A DNA stretch of 64,000 nt from Methanobacteriota archaeon (GTDB lineage: Archaea; Thermoplasmatota; E2; DHVEG-1). The position numbers were made by a program, and so were the translations under genes. The stretch's first letter is position 1, and every line of letters starts with the position of its first letter. Of this stretch, positions 63,850 to 64,000 are shown one piece after another. Where the stretch lies: assembly GCA_903877165.1 (NCBI GenBank), contig CAIRCU010000044.1, positions 19,881-83,880 of the forward strand, given 5' to 3'. Below the pieces are notes generated by a model. The model was not told the origin of the DNA, made no database searches, and was given only the letters and a program-made list of their open reading frames with translations.

Positions 63850-64000
63850 TCACCGCACCTCGGTGTCGGTCGAGTGTGGTTTAATGAGGAACAGGATGAT
63901 GAGGGGGATGAGTGCGATGATGCCACTGATGAGGGTGGGGATGAGGAAGTCGGAGAGGATGCCGATGGCGATGAGCACGAGCCAGATCATAAGGTAGAGG
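63850..64000 (-). CDS. Membrane protein C-terminus, cut by window edge
   Basis: The minus-strand frame is open from the right edge to TGA at 63850-63852. About 49 residues are visible: a hydrophobic helix containing LIPTLISGIIALIPLIILFL, then a polar tail KPHSTDTEVR. It directly precedes cruF with a 4-nt gap, so it is probably part of the carotenoid operon. Family cannot be named from this piece. Confidence 0.7.
   Translation of the reverse strand, partial: LYLMIWLVLIAIGILSDFLIPTLISGIIALIPLIILFLIKPHSTDTEVR

Overview
The window comes from a GC-rich archaeal chromosome, most likely a member of the Thermoplasmatota. The evidence is archaeal-only or archaeal-typical genes (sn-glycerol-1-phosphate dehydrogenase, NMD3, UPF0179, DUF63, DUF5654, DtdA-type D-aminoacyl-tRNA deacylase, geranylgeranyl reductase, several UbiA prenyltransferases), TATA boxes about 26-28 nt before inferred transcription starts, Shine-Dalgarno sites, and two arrangements known from Thermoplasmatales: an alkyltransferase/endonuclease V fusion and a two-piece lipoate-protein ligase. 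Pyruvate:ferredoxin oxidoreductase beside an ADP-forming acyl-CoA synthetase, together with two secreted gingipain-like proteases, suggests an anaerobic protein or peptide fermenter that makes acetate (inference).

Layout. 0-6 kb: PFOR (cut by the left edge), ADP-forming acetyl-CoA synthetase fused to an acetyltransferase domain, and two tiny coupled genes on the minus strand. 6.3-12.8 kb: an eamA-nmd3-truA gene row interrupted by an AT-rich radical-SAM gene that sits between two copies of the eamA 3' end, then 6-phosphofructokinase (apparently with an AUC start), tRNA-Leu(CAA), and a degenerate copy of the tRNA 3' end about 0.9 kb downstream. 12.9-23.2 kb: mainly secreted or surface proteins (FG-GAP/PKD, Ig-like repeats) plus an amidotransferase and a MutY without Fe-S ligands. 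23.2-26 kb: cysDNC sulfate activation. 26-30.7 kb: a membrane-anchored thioredoxin-fold protein, a B12-type radical-SAM protein and a divergent adenylate-forming ligase. 30.7-33.9 kb: a tightly overlapped six-gene minus-strand operon of thiol-redox proteins around a membrane polyferredoxin. 34-41 kb: Ig-like protein, HD hydrolase, PfkB kinase, a small conserved archaeal protein, a second AT-rich copy of the same radical-SAM gene, and a bacterial-type MetK. 41-54 kb: housekeeping genes for lipid headgroup chirality, lipoylation, DNA repair, tRNA proofreading, a pterin/deazapurine enzyme, UbiA and HtpX. 54-58.4 kb: tandem C25 (gingipain-like) proteases with duplicated promoter and terminator hairpin and apparent AUA starts. 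58.4-64 kb: an isoprenoid/carotenoid operon (CruF-like hydratase, two UbiA, geranylgeranyl reductase, CrtI-like desaturase).

The most unusual signals are (1) a mobile-looking TRAM-less methylthiotransferase-like gene present twice, once inserted at the 3' end of eamA with duplication and recoding of that end; (2) three genes with no in-frame AUG, GUG or UUG at the expected start but AUC or AUA correctly spaced from a Shine-Dalgarno site; (3) a tRNA-Leu attachment-site scar; and (4) a polyferredoxin-centred operon that could move electrons to extracytoplasmic thioredoxins. All functional calls are from reading sequence and motifs; no database search was run.
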